Positions 26,620 to 36,854 of a stretch of DNA of 64,000 nucleotides are shown here, piece after piece (position 1 is the first letter of the stretch; each line of letters starts with the position of its first letter). The translations under genes were made by a program, and so were the position numbers. Origin of the DNA: CBDBKE01 sp965218055 (GTDB lineage: Bacteria > Acidobacteriota > Terriglobia > JAJPHL01 > JAPKYU01); assembly GCA_965218055.1 (NCBI GenBank), contig CBDCKA010000002.1, positions 992,001 through 1,056,000 of the forward strand, in the 5' to 3' direction. Below the pieces are notes generated by a model that had not been told where the DNA came from, did not search any database, and saw only the letters and a program-made list of their open reading frames with translations.

Positions 26620-28266
26620 CTATTGTACCGTAAACGTTGCGGTAGGAGCGATGGATTGCTTGTTGATCCGATCCGTCACTTTTACCTGCAACTTGTACTG
26701 GCCCGGTTCCAGGCTCTCCAGTGGGAACATCTTTTCCAGCGTCATCCTCTGGTAGGCGCCCTTGATCTGGTCGCTGTTCTCGATGACCTGGAACAGGGTC
26801 TGGCCGTTTTTCTGCAAAGCGTATTCGACGGAGGCGGAAGGCTTGCGAGTCTGCTCGTCGGTAGCCAGGTTGTAGATCTCCAGATAGATGCCTAAGCGCT
26901 GGTTGCGGCGAAACTTTTCCTCTACGCTGGGCCGCACCTTCGTCGAGCCGATGACAAACATGCCCTTGCCGATCTGCCTGGTGGAAATTTTTTCCAGCCG
27001 GTCGGCCAGAATCAGGCTGGAAGCAGACAGGGTTTCCTCGTCGTAGCGAGGCACGCGAAGCGCCATCCGATGGGTCCCCATATTGCCGCTCTTGATGTCC
27101 TTCAACACCAGATCCAGCCGGTACAGGCCGAACCGCAGCGGCAACCCCTGCCAGTAAACGCGCTTCTGGTTCAAGTACTGTTCAAACTGGTCGGCTGGCA
27201 CATCGACACTCACCACGTCCTCAAACGTTTGCACGACGCGCCCGCTCAGGGTACTGACCCGCCCGAAGACGTTCACTGTGCCCCGCTCGATCCCCTCCGT
27301 GTTCTCGAAGGTCATGTCCTTGAAATTGACCTGCACCGTCAGCGCTGCCAGCGCGATGTCGGAAGTAATGCGAACGTAATCGGTGCGGACCTGGAAGGGG
27401 AATACGTTGTAATTGATCTTGGAACTGACCACTCCTTCCAAGTCGCGAAACTTGACCGGCGGGGGTTTCTGCAGTTTGGCGTACTGTTCGAGCAAGCGGA
27501 AGCGGCTATATTTGTAGCCGCCATCGAGCCCCTCACGTATGCGCTCGCCCTCGTTGGGACCCATCTGGTGCAGTGAGCTCAGCCCAGAGCCGGGAATGTT
27601 ACCCATCATCACGTTCTTGTCCTCGGGACCGAACGCCATGCGGTATTCCCCGGTCTGGAGCTTATCCACAAACTCGATCTCTACATTGGGGTCCATCCCC
27701 TCGATGTAGCGATAACGCCATTTCTCCCAAGGGTAGGCTTGGGAGGAGCCGCCGCCCAGTTCATAAGGCCGTCGGTATATGCCGCCCGTGGGGTGCATTT
27801 CTCTCTGGTCGGGTGGGCCAAAGGTAATGTAGATACGGCCGCGGTCGGTCTTCCAGCCCGGAACTCCCGAGCCGAAATGTTCGTTGGCATAAGCAACGCG
27901 CCGGTACATCTCTTCTCTGTACTCGTTCTCGGCTGTGTCCGGCGTCGGGTCCCGGCGAATCCAGAACTGCTCGATAAACTGCTCCCGTTCTTCCGCGTTC
28001 TGGAGCCGTTTGAAAGCTGCCCGCTCCTCTGAAGTGATGATATAGGCGACGTCTTCCTTGAGCCACTTTTCAAAGGGCCGATTGAGCTCCTTTTCCAGGG
28101 AGCGCCGCCGGCGCTCGCGCTCTTTCTTGCTGAGCCGCGGCCGGTCGTCCTTGCCCGAGTCCGCCTTTTTCTTATCCTTGGCTGCAACCGGGGTCGCAAG
28201 GGGCCAGGCCATCAAAAACAGGAAAACAACAAACAACAGGAAGGGAACCCAAGCTTTGACCTTCAT
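26620..28266 (-). CDS. GWxTD domain-containing secreted protein
   Basis: 548 residues from the ATG at 28266 (GCGAGG lies upstream; a longer frame to 28359 lacks a signal at its start). A signal peptide (MKVKAWVPFLLFVVFLFLMA) is followed by a Lys/Arg-rich stretch, then the GWxTD domain with the name motif GWKTDRGRIYITFGPPD near residue 160. The C-terminal half is beta-rich with VNVFGRVSTLSGRVVQTFED and ends in a domain that resembles Ig-like sheets. GWxTD proteins are found mainly in Acidobacteria and relatives and have no established function; outer-envelope location is inferred. It probably forms an operon with the barrel protein downstream. Confidence 0.85.
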   Translation of the reverse strand: MKVKAWVPFLLFVVFLFLMAWPLATPVAAKDKKKADSGKDDRPRLSKKERERRRRSLEKELNRPFEKWLKEDVAYIITSEERAAFKRLQNAEEREQFIEQFWIRRDPTPDTAENEYREEMYRRVAYANEHFGSGVPGWKTDRGRIYITFGPPDQREMHPTGGIYRRPYELGGGSSQAYPWEKWRYRYIEGMDPNVEIEFVDKLQTGEYRMAFGPEDKNVMMGNIPGSGLSSLHQMGPNEGERIREGLDGGYKYSRFRLLEQYAKLQKPPPVKFRDLEGVVSSKINYNVFPFQVRTDYVRITSDIALAALTVQVNFKDMTFENTEGIERGTVNVFGRVSTLSGRVVQTFEDVVSVDVPADQFEQYLNQKRVYWQGLPLRFGLYRLDLVLKDIKSGNMGTHRMALRVPRYDEETLSASSLILADRLEKISTRQIGKGMFVIGSTKVRPSVEEKFRRNQRLGIYLEIYNLATDEQTRKPSASVEYALQKNGQTLFQVIENSDQIKGAYQRMTLEKMFPLESLEPGQYKLQVKVTDRINKQSIAPTATFTVQ

Positions 28267-28842
28267 AGCGCACCTCGCCTTGAGCGACACTTGCTCGCCA
28301 TTGGCCAACACTACGCCTCCCGTCAATTCTAAGAGCGCCGCCTCCCGTTCGTCAAGCAATCTGTCGCTGTCAAGGAGGATGTCGCTCCGGGGCTACCTCC
28401 GGTCGAAGACGCGGCCCGGAAATGTCTGCCAGGCGTCATTTGATTCTCCCTGGCGATCCTCCCTGGCGATTCCGCTTGGCGATCCTGCCTGGCTTGGCCC
28501 GATGAGCTGTCGGCCGGTGCGGCGTCGCCCGATGCTCCCCGATGCCCACCGATGTCTCCCATGCCATAGTTGGCCTCTCCCGCTAACCTGCTGAACTGCT
28601 GGCGTTTGGCACCTCAGGGATGCCGACCACCCAGGAATCCATTGGGATTTTTGGCAACCCTGCCCGCTCTGCGTGTTTAGTCTAGTTCAATCTGATAAGA
28701 TGGCTGGAACCTTGGGCGGGATTTTGCGTATTATCAAACTGGGACCTTAAGATTTCCAGCGGCACGTCCGGCGACGAAAGGGGACAAAGAGGGCCATGTG
28801 GATTTGCGTCCCCATTCGGCCCTGACGGAAGGGCGCGTTGTG
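28267..28842. other. Divergent intergenic region with short tandem repeats
   Basis: About 575 bases between the divergent GWxTD (-) and adaptor (+) genes, with no convincing gene. 28448-28487 holds three degenerate 13-14-base copies of CCCTGGCGATCCT. A GATGCCCACCGATGTCTCCC-type repeat follows near 28530-28560. The adaptor could start at GTG 28798, which has GAGGG four bases before it; ATG 28843 is used here. No clear -35/-10 pair was found. Confidence 0.5.
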
Positions 28843-30270
28843 ATGAACCGGAAAAAGATCGCGCTAGCGGCCGGAGCTGCATTGCTGGTGACCATCGCCG
28901 TCGTCGTTGGCGTAAAAATCCACCAGAGGGGGGTGGTGACCGTACAAACCGGCGGAGTCGTCCGCCAGGACCTGGTCTCAGTGGTGACCGCTTCCGGCGA
29001 GATCAAGCCGCTGACCTACGTCAACATTAACGCTACCGCCATGGGCCGGATTACTGACATCCTGGTCCGAGAAGGGGATGCGGTCAAGAAGGGCCAGCTG
29101 CTGGCACGTCTGGAATCGGTCCAACCCTCGGCCGACGTCGCGGCCCAGCGGGCTTCGCTGCGGGCTTCTGAGGCAGAGGCCGCGGCTGCCGGAGCTTCGG
29201 TCAGCTCGGCGAACGCCGCCCAGCGCACAGCGGAGGCCGACCTGTTACGCGCCCAGGCCGAACTGGAGAAGGCACGGCTGGAGTTCCAACGTGCCGAGGC
29301 CCTGTTCGGCGACGAGCTGATCAGCAAGTCGCAATTTGAGACGGCCAGCGCGGCCTATGAGGTGGCGCTGGCGGTTGTGGCCCAGACGGAAGCCCGCGTA
29401 GCGCAAACTCGCGCCCTGGTGGAGCAGGCCCGCTCGCAGCGGCAGACGGCACAGACTCGCATTGGACAGTTCCGGGCCGGGTTAACGCGCGCCTCCGACG
29501 TCCTACACAAACACAGCTTTTACGCCCCATTGGACGGGGTGGTGACCGACCTGCCCGTCCACGTCGGTGAGAATGTCGTCACGGGTATCCAGAACTCGCC
29601 TGGGAGCCTGCTGATGACCATCGCCGAGCTGTCCGTGATCACCGCCGAGGTGAAGGTGGATGAAACCGACATCGTCAATGTGCGCCTGGGCCAATCTGCC
29701 GAGGTCGCTATTGACGCCTTCCCCAACCAGACCTTCCAGGGGACAGTGACCGAGATTGGGACCAGCGCCATCATCCGGTCCACAGGCTTGGCCGCCGCCC
29801 AGTCCAATGTGGCCAGCCAGGAAGCCAAGGATTTTAAAGTGGTGGTGACGCTGGAGTCGCCTCCCGAGACCCTGCGCCCAGGGCTTTCCACAACGGCCAA
29901 GGTCCGGACGGCCAGCAAGCAGGACGTTCTGGTGATTCCCATCCAGGCGCTCACCATCCGCCAGAAGTCTGACCTGGACGAGGATGAGAAAAAGGGCTCC
30001 AGCGCCGATGCTGCTCTGGCTGCCGGCCCTGAGGCCCGGCAGAAACAGAAAGAGGGCAAGAAAGAGATTCAGGGTGTCTTTCTCGTGCGCGACAAACAAA
30101 TCGAGTTCGTGCCGGTGGAAACCGGCATCATTGGCTCGACCGACATCGAGGTCCTCAGCGGCCTGGAGGAAGGCAAAGAAATTGTCACCGGCAGCTACAA
30201 GGTGTTGCGCACCATCCGCAACCACGCCAGGGTTCGGGTAGACAACGAAGCACTCAAGAAGGAAGAGTAA
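28843..30270 (+). CDS. HlyD/MacA-family periplasmic adaptor subunit
   Basis: 475 residues. One N-terminal membrane anchor (ALAAGAALLVTIAVVVGV) precedes a biotinyl-lipoyl-like half (ASGEIKPLTYVNINATAMGR), a long alpha-hairpin rich in Ala/Gln/Glu (about 95-215), the second lipoyl half (YAPLDGVVTDLPVHVGENV) and a beta-barrel domain (VDETDIVNVRLGQSAEVAIDAFP). This is the adaptor of tripartite efflux systems that links an inner-membrane transporter to an outer-membrane channel. An ABC ATPase follows, but no MacB-type permease or TolC is adjacent. Confidence 0.88.
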   Translation: MNRKKIALAAGAALLVTIAVVVGVKIHQRGVVTVQTGGVVRQDLVSVVTASGEIKPLTYVNINATAMGRITDILVREGDAVKKGQLLARLESVQPSADVAAQRASLRASEAEAAAAGASVSSANAAQRTAEADLLRAQAELEKARLEFQRAEALFGDELISKSQFETASAAYEVALAVVAQTEARVAQTRALVEQARSQRQTAQTRIGQFRAGLTRASDVLHKHSFYAPLDGVVTDLPVHVGENVVTGIQNSPGSLLMTIAELSVITAEVKVDETDIVNVRLGQSAEVAIDAFPNQTFQGTVTEIGTSAIIRSTGLAAAQSNVASQEAKDFKVVVTLESPPETLRPGLSTTAKVRTASKQDVLVIPIQALTIRQKSDLDEDEKKGSSADAALAAGPEARQKQKEGKKEIQGVFLVRDKQIEFVPVETGIIGSTDIEVLSGLEEGKEIVTGSYKVLRTIRNHARVRVDNEALKKEE

Positions 30271-30369
30271 GCATGGGACCCATGGGAACCGGTCGCCGGC
30301 CCACTGCTAGCACCCCCATTGCTGGCCACCCCCGTTGCTAGCCTTGTAAAGAAACGGAGCAAGCGAGGA

Positions 30370-31113
30370 ATGGCATCTTCTAGTGCCGAACTAAACTCCG
30401 CCGGGCAGCAGCTGAACCCACCCTCCGATGGCGTTCTGATCAAGATCGAGGAGTTGTGGCGAACCTACCTGATGGGCTCGGTCGAAATCCACGCCGTTTG
30501 CGGCGTGAATCTGAAAATTCAGCGCAATGAATACGTGGCGGTCATGGGGCCCTCCGGCTCCGGCAAATCCACGTTAATGAACCTGATCGGCTGCCTGGAT
30601 ACGGCGAGCAAGGGCCGCTACTGGCTTAACGGGCGGCTGGTCAGTGCCCTGAGTGACGACGAGCTGGCCTATATTCGCAACAAAGAGATCGGCTTCGTCT
30701 TCCAAACTTTCAACCTGCTGGCACGAGCGTCGGCACTGCACAATGTGGAGCTGCCACTGATTTACAACGGGACGCCGGCCGAGGAGCGCCAGCGCCGGGC
30801 GCAGGAGACCCTGGGGTTGGTGGACTTGGCGGACCGCGTGCGCCACAGGCCCAGCGAGCTGTCGGGCGGCGAGCGTCAGCGCGTGGCCATCGCCCGGGCC
30901 CTGGTCAACCATCCCTCGATCCTGCTGGCGGACGAGCCAACCGGCAACCTGGACTCGGCCACTAGCCGGGAAATCATGGAACTGTTCGACCGGCTGCACG
31001 CCCAGGGAAACACCATCGTGTTGGTGACGCACGAGCACGAGATCGGCGCCTGCGCGCATCGAGTCATCCACATTCGCGACGGCAAGATCGCCCGCGACGA
31101 ACGAACGCGATAA
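30370..31113 (+). CDS. ABC transporter ATP-binding protein (MacB/LolD type)
   Basis: 247 residues from ATG 30370, preceded by GCGAGGA. Walker A is MGPSGSGKSTLMNLIG, the Q-loop is in VFQTFNLL, the signature is ELSGGERQRVAIARALV, Walker B is ILLADEPTGNLDS and the H-loop VTHEHE. The sequence is that of the LolD/MacB/FtsE subgroup, which powers mechanotransmission permeases rather than substrate channels. The adaptor gene lies upstream. A 99-base spacer with GC-rich short repeats separates them. The next gene is dnaG, so the partner permease must be encoded elsewhere. Confidence 0.9.
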   Translation: MASSSAELNSAGQQLNPPSDGVLIKIEELWRTYLMGSVEIHAVCGVNLKIQRNEYVAVMGPSGSGKSTLMNLIGCLDTASKGRYWLNGRLVSALSDDELAYIRNKEIGFVFQTFNLLARASALHNVELPLIYNGTPAEERQRRAQETLGLVDLADRVRHRPSELSGGERQRVAIARALVNHPSILLADEPTGNLDSATSREIMELFDRLHAQGNTIVLVTHEHEIGACAHRVIHIRDGKIARDERTR

Positions 31114-31194
31114 CTCGGGGGGGGGGCGACCCACTTCCCATCGTTGTTCCGGCGTTGTTCTAGCAGCGCACACTCGTTTACTATTAGGCACGGC

Positions 31195-32979
31195 ATGGCC
31201 CAGCCCGGGGACTTCGCCTACCAGGTCAAGCAGTCGACCGACATTGTGCGGCTGGTCGGCGAGCACGTGCGGCTGAAGCGGAGCGGCGCTGGGCGCTCCA
31301 TGGGCCTGTGCCCCTTCCATCAGGAAAAGACTCCTTCCTTTTCCGTCCACGGCGGCCTGCAGTTTTACCACTGCTTCGGCTGCGGCGCGTCCGGCGACGT
31401 CTTCAAGTTCGTCATGGAGGTGGAACGGCTCACCTTCCCGGAGGCCGTGCGCCAGCTCGCCGAACGGGCCGGCATCCCCCCTCCTCGCGCACGGGGGCCG
31501 GAGGCCGACGCCGAAGCGCGCCTGCGGACGGCACTGCTGGAGATACACGAGAAGGCAGCTGCCCTTTTCCATCGGCTGCTCCACTCCGCCGAGGGGACAG
31601 CCGCCCGGCAATACCTGGAGCGGCGCGGCGTGGCCGCCGAGATGGCAGCTGAATTTCGCCTGGGTTATGCGTCCGCTTCCGGCAGCGCCCTGATCCGGGA
31701 GCTCGGTCCAAGTTACCGCTCGGAGGTGCTGGAAGCCAGCGGCCTGGTTCTGAAGCGCGACTCTGGCGGCCACTTCGACCGCTTTCGGGGGCGCCTCATC
31801 TTTCCTATCGCCAACGAGGCCGGCAAAGTAATCGCCTTCGGTGGCCGCGCACTGCGCGAGGAAGATCACCCCAAGTACATGAACTCACCCGAAACGGCCG
31901 TCTATCGCAAGAGCCGCGTGCTGTTCAACCTGCACCGCGCCCGGGAAGCGATGCGCCGCCAGAGGCTGGTGGTTCTGGTAGAGGGATACATGGATGCCCT
32001 TGCCGTCTTCTCGGCCGGGGTCAGCAACGTGGTCGCCAGTTGCGGCACCAGCCTGACGCCGCTTCAGGTCAAGACGCTGGCGCCGCTGGTCAAGACGGTA
32101 GTGGTGAATTACGATCCGGACGCCGCTGGAGCGGCGGCCACCGAGCGATCGCTGTCCACGCTGCTCGAAGAGAGCCTCGAGGTGCACGTGCTGGCGCTGC
32201 CCACCGGCCAGGACCCCGACCAGTTCATCCGTTCCCGGGGACCGGAAGCCTACCGCACGAAACTGGAGGGTGCCGCTGCTTTCTTTGCCTTTCTGGTGGA
32301 CCGGGCGCGTACACAGTTTGACCTCGGCAGCGCCAGCGGACGGGCGGCCGCGGCGCGTCATCTGCTGCAATACATCAATAAATTGCCGGACTCCATGGAG
32401 CGAGCGGAACTGGCCAAAGACCTGGCGGATCGGCTGGGCCTGGACCGGCAGCTGGTCGGCCGCGAGTTGTCTGCGGCTGCCGCGGATCGGCGTCCCTGGA
32501 GCGGACCGGCAGCGCCCAATGTTTCCCAGTACGAGAAGGAATTGCTGCGGGTGATTCTGGAGAACCCAACGGCGCGGTCCAGCCTCCTGCCGGCTTTATC
32601 CGAGGCCGACCTGTGGGCCGATTGGGTCACGAGGCCCATCTTTGCTGCCCTGTCAGCCCTGGAGGTGCCCTCGGGAGAGCCTTTGGACGTGACGGCCCTG
32701 CTCGACCGGCTGGAACCACCGGATCGCGCGCGTCTGGCCGGGATCGTTCACCAGGAGTCGGTGGAACTGATCACGCCGGAGAAGGCGCACCAGTATGTTG
32801 AAGAACTGCACCGGTTAGGTCAATTGCGACGGGCGCGGGAGGAGAAGCGTCGAGAGCTGGCCACTGCCGGTGCTCCGAGCAACGCGGACGAGGCCAGGGC
32901 TCAAGCTCAAATTGCGCTGGAGATCAGCCAGATTGACGCCGAATTGAATGCTCCGCACCACCTGCTCCGCCAAGGGTAA
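31195..32979 (+). CDS. dnaG: DNA primase
   Basis: Synthesises RNA primers at the replication fork; 594 residues from ATG 31195 (MAQPGDFAYQVKQSTDIV is the usual start). Zinc-binding domain: CPFH and CFGC (Cys2HisCys). RNAP basic motif and Toprim domain: FPIANEAGKVIAFGGRAL, VLVEGYMDALAVF (catalytic Glu) and NYDPDAAGAAATERS (DxD-like metal ligands). The C-terminal third is the DnaB-interacting helical domain, less conserved. rpoD follows, as in the macromolecular-synthesis operon; rpsU is not seen. Confidence 0.96.
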   Translation: MAQPGDFAYQVKQSTDIVRLVGEHVRLKRSGAGRSMGLCPFHQEKTPSFSVHGGLQFYHCFGCGASGDVFKFVMEVERLTFPEAVRQLAERAGIPPPRARGPEADAEARLRTALLEIHEKAAALFHRLLHSAEGTAARQYLERRGVAAEMAAEFRLGYASASGSALIRELGPSYRSEVLEASGLVLKRDSGGHFDRFRGRLIFPIANEAGKVIAFGGRALREEDHPKYMNSPETAVYRKSRVLFNLHRAREAMRRQRLVVLVEGYMDALAVFSAGVSNVVASCGTSLTPLQVKTLAPLVKTVVVNYDPDAAGAAATERSLSTLLEESLEVHVLALPTGQDPDQFIRSRGPEAYRTKLEGAAAFFAFLVDRARTQFDLGSASGRAAAARHLLQYINKLPDSMERAELAKDLADRLGLDRQLVGRELSAAAADRRPWSGPAAPNVSQYEKELLRVILENPTARSSLLPALSEADLWADWVTRPIFAALSALEVPSGEPLDVTALLDRLEPPDRARLAGIVHQESVELITPEKAHQYVEELHRLGQLRRAREEKRRELATAGAPSNADEARAQAQIALEISQIDAELNAPHHLLRQG

Positions 32980-32992
32980 CCCTGGGCCAACG

Positions 32993-33026
32993 GGTTGGCT
33001 TGTCCCTTCTTTAACATGAGCCAACC
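32993..33026 (+). terminator. Hairpin between dnaG and rpoD
   Basis: GGTTGGCT (32993-33000) pairs perfectly with AGCCAACC (33019-33026) over an 18-base loop containing CTTCTTT. A GC-rich stretch with further self-complementarity (GCCGGAGGACGGCGGCC) follows. It is placed to reduce read-through from dnaG into rpoD ahead of the rpoD promoter. No T run. Confidence 0.45.
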
Positions 33027-33077
33027 AGCCGGAAATTAGCCACCGGCCGGAGGACGGCGGCCGTGGTGATGGTATGC

Positions 33078-33107
33078 TTGACAAAATGGTTCCTTTGTGG
33101 TTAATAT
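33078..33107 (+). promoter_or_regulatory. Sigma-70-type promoter upstream of rpoD
   Basis: TTGACA (33078-33083) is followed after 18 bases by TAATAT (33102-33107) in an AT-rich island. Transcription would begin near 33114, leaving a leader of about 110 bases. A related GTGGTTAA...TCTAA segment recurs about 40 bases downstream, so the leader holds a degenerate direct repeat. Confidence 0.55.
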
Positions 33108-33225
33108 AGACGATTCTCCTTTTTGAAACTCTCTTGGTGGTTAAAGCGTCTAATCTAATGGCTAGAGGTGTGTCCGTACCGGTCTACCTCTGGCCGCCGG
33201 CGTTCTGAGAGGAGTTGGCAGAGAT

Positions 33226-34932
<1,707 letters not shown>

Positions 34933-35082
34933 CACCCGCCAGCCGAGTGGAGCTGTGTCCGCCCCGTGTCCACCATCGCTGTCTCTTACGGCGCCGTGTC
35001 TTGCGGCGCAGAACATCGGGATGGACACGCGCGAGTGGCCGGCTTCCGGAAGTGGCTGACGTTAGATTGGCGACGGAAAACC

Positions 35083-35208
35083 CCTGCTTTGAGTTTTTGG
35101 GAAAGCGGCGTAGCAGGATAAAGCAAGCGGATTGCCTCCAACGCGCGTCTTCACCTATTAGCCGTTAGCTGTCAGTCGCCTGAGCCGTCCGCGCGTTGGA
35201 AGCAATCC
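35083..35208. other. Structured intergenic segment after rpoD
   Basis: 34933-35272 (340 bases) has no gene on either strand. Within it, CCTGCT (35083-35088) pairs with AGCAGG (35112-35117). A long 19-base pair of arms follows: 35129-35147 (GGATTGCCTCCAACGCGCG) with 35190-35208 (CGCGCGTTGGAAGCAATCC), one mismatch, 42-base loop. It could be the bidirectional terminator between convergent rpoD and the Cas6-like gene, or a small RNA. No tRNA fold was found. Confidence 0.45.
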
Positions 35209-35272
35209 AAAGTCAATACACATATCCCCGGCAACTTCAGTCCCCTCTTCTTCGGGGGCCCTATTATACCTC

Positions 35273-36256
35273 TTATACCCCGAGCTCGGTCCTGCGCTGA
35301 GTTTCTGGGTGAGCTTTGCTCAGGAAGTCGCTACCCGATACTTCATACCAGCCGTTGCCCCAGACCGCATGTTTGCCGACGTGGAGGTCCTGGCCGAGTT
35401 GCAGCAAAGGGAGGAATTCGGCCAGGGCGTCGGCAGTCGGGGCGCCGAAGACAGTTGTACCCAGGAAGCCACCAATTGAGTGGCGGCGTCCCGTGCGGGC
35501 GGAGCGGCGCTGGTGTTCCTCCCAGTACAGGTCCCGGCGCAGGCAGCTCACCGCCCGGGCGCGCTCGGCCAATCCCAGGAAGTCCAACGCGAGCGAACCG
35601 CCGCAGTAAAATGTCGCCAGCGCGTTGAGCCGGTCCCGCAGGCGGCGCACCAGGTGATGAAACTCCGGCTCGCGCAGCTGTTCGCCTCCGAAGACCAGGT
35701 GGGTCGGGGTGAGGAACCGCAATGAGATTTCCGATTGCGAATTGCGGATCGCGGAATCGTTCCGAAGCCAGTGAGGGCGAGTTAACTGCTCGACCCCTTC
35801 CAGGCGACAGCAAGCACGGTTCAAACCCAGGCCTTCTTCTCCCAAGCGTTCAAAGGTAACTACGAAGCGCGGCAAGAGTTCGATGATGCGGCCCACCAGA
35901 ATCAGGCCAAATTCCAGAGTTTCCCCTGGCTCATATCGGGTTTTTTCGTCAATCTCGATGACACCATTCTGCTTCGTTACCGGCGGGCGAATGACAAAGG
36001 GGCGAGGAATGGATTGGTAATTGGACAGAGACGTCGCGCCCGCCGGCGCCGCTGGCTCAAAGACCTGCGCATAGGGACAAGTGGCACGCAAGTCGCACCG
36101 GAGCGCGCCGGGACATTGTGGATGGCAGCACTGCGCCCGGAGCATGGTGCCGAAGGCGCCGCGCAGCACGTTGCCCTTGTTCCGCGCCGGTAGAAACAGC
36201 GGTTGCCGCGGCACAATGCGCAAACGAAATTGGACGAATTGGAGCGCTGAGAACAT
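35273..36256 (-). CDS. Orphan Cas6-type CRISPR RNA-processing endoribonuclease (RAMP)
   Basis: 327 residues from ATG 36256 (preceded by AGGA; the frame stays open to 36370 over the neighbouring gene). The opening FRLRIVPRQPLFLPARNKGNVLRGAFG resembles the first RAMP strand and helix of the Cas6 C-terminal-domain family. A Cys cluster CCHPQC...CDLRATCPYAQVFEP follows, as in that family. The glycine-rich loop near the C-terminus is HVGKHAVWGNGWYEV. Cas6 enzymes cut CRISPR precursor RNA, leaving a 5' hydroxyl. No cas1, cas2, effector genes or repeat array occur in this window. A kinase gene of the T4 Pnk type lies just upstream on the same strand. Family call is by motif memory. Confidence 0.75.
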   Translation of the reverse strand: MFSALQFVQFRLRIVPRQPLFLPARNKGNVLRGAFGTMLRAQCCHPQCPGALRCDLRATCPYAQVFEPAAPAGATSLSNYQSIPRPFVIRPPVTKQNGVIEIDEKTRYEPGETLEFGLILVGRIIELLPRFVVTFERLGEEGLGLNRACCRLEGVEQLTRPHWLRNDSAIRNSQSEISLRFLTPTHLVFGGEQLREPEFHHLVRRLRDRLNALATFYCGGSLALDFLGLAERARAVSCLRRDLYWEEHQRRSARTGRRHSIGGFLGTTVFGAPTADALAEFLPLLQLGQDLHVGKHAVWGNGWYEVSGSDFLSKAHPETQRRTELGV

Positions 36257-36335
36257 TCCTGCGGTGAAGCTGGGCGCATCCTCTGCCCCGCGCGACGAGT
36301 TTGCAAGCTCGCGGCGAGACTCCACATCTGTGGAC

Positions 36336-36854
36336 CTAGCGGCGGGGTAGCCGGGCCCTCCCCGCGCCATTCACGACAGTGATCCGCCGAAAGCCTTCCG
36401 TGTAGGTGGGCGGGCGCAGCCTGCGGGCCAGGAGCTCCATGGCTTCTCGCGGCACGCGGCGACCACGCCCCGCGTTGCGCTCCCGGCAGATTTTGAGCGG
36501 CACATCAAAAAAAATTGCGCCTACGCGGCAGCCAAACGATGCGGCCAAGCGAAAATAGGCGCGCCGCTCGCGACGATTCAGATTCGTGGCATCCACGTAA
36601 TGAACCCGGCGCCCCAGCGTCAGGCGCAGACGCAGAAGCCAGCGGAGCGCCGAGAAAATCGCGCTCTGCTGTGACTGGTCGGTGGCGTCGTCGAGCAGCA
36701 ACTGGCGCAGCAGGTCGCTCGAAAGCGGCTGAATCTTGCGGCGTGCGAACCAGGTGGACTTTCCTGACCCGGGCAAGCCCACCGCCAGCACGATGATGGG
36801 CGGATTGCGAACTGCGGACTTTGGACCGTGGACTTTGGACCTTGGACTAGACAA
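36336..36854 (-). CDS. P-loop kinase resembling the 5'-polynucleotide kinase (Pnk) domain
   Basis: About 172 residues. Walker A is VGLPGSGKSTW; then LSSDLLRQLL (DxxR motif), DATNLNRRERRAYF, and the lid-like FFDVPLKICRERNAGRGRRVP, ending in LRPPTYTEGF. The order and spacing match the T4 Pnk kinase domain (AAA_33 type), whose enzymes phosphorylate 5'-OH RNA or DNA ends. No phosphatase domain is attached. No ATG is available; TTG 36854 overlaps the fadE stop by eight bases and is used here, though GTG 36791 is possible. DNA around 36815-36850 is a short tandem repeat (GGACTTTGGACC). It lies 79 bases upstream of the Cas6-like gene and probably in one transcript. Confidence 0.7.
   Translation of the reverse strand: MSSPRSKVHGPKSAVRNPPIIVLAVGLPGSGKSTWFARRKIQPLSSDLLRQLLLDDATDQSQQSAIFSALRWLLRLRLTLGRRVHYVDATNLNRRERRAYFRLAASFGCRVGAIFFDVPLKICRERNAGRGRRVPREAMELLARRLRPPTYTEGFRRITVVNGAGRARLPRR

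Noticed and set aside
28796..28825. Short leader frame (ATG TGG ATT...) before the adaptor
   Set aside because: Nine codons with a plausible Shine-Dalgarno, but the same upstream site could serve GTG 28798; there is no evidence for a regulatory peptide.
35083..35208. tRNA or CRISPR array beside the Cas6-like gene
   Set aside because: No cloverleaf with an anticodon arm or GTTC loop could be drawn, and no direct repeats with spacers occur; only two hairpins are present.
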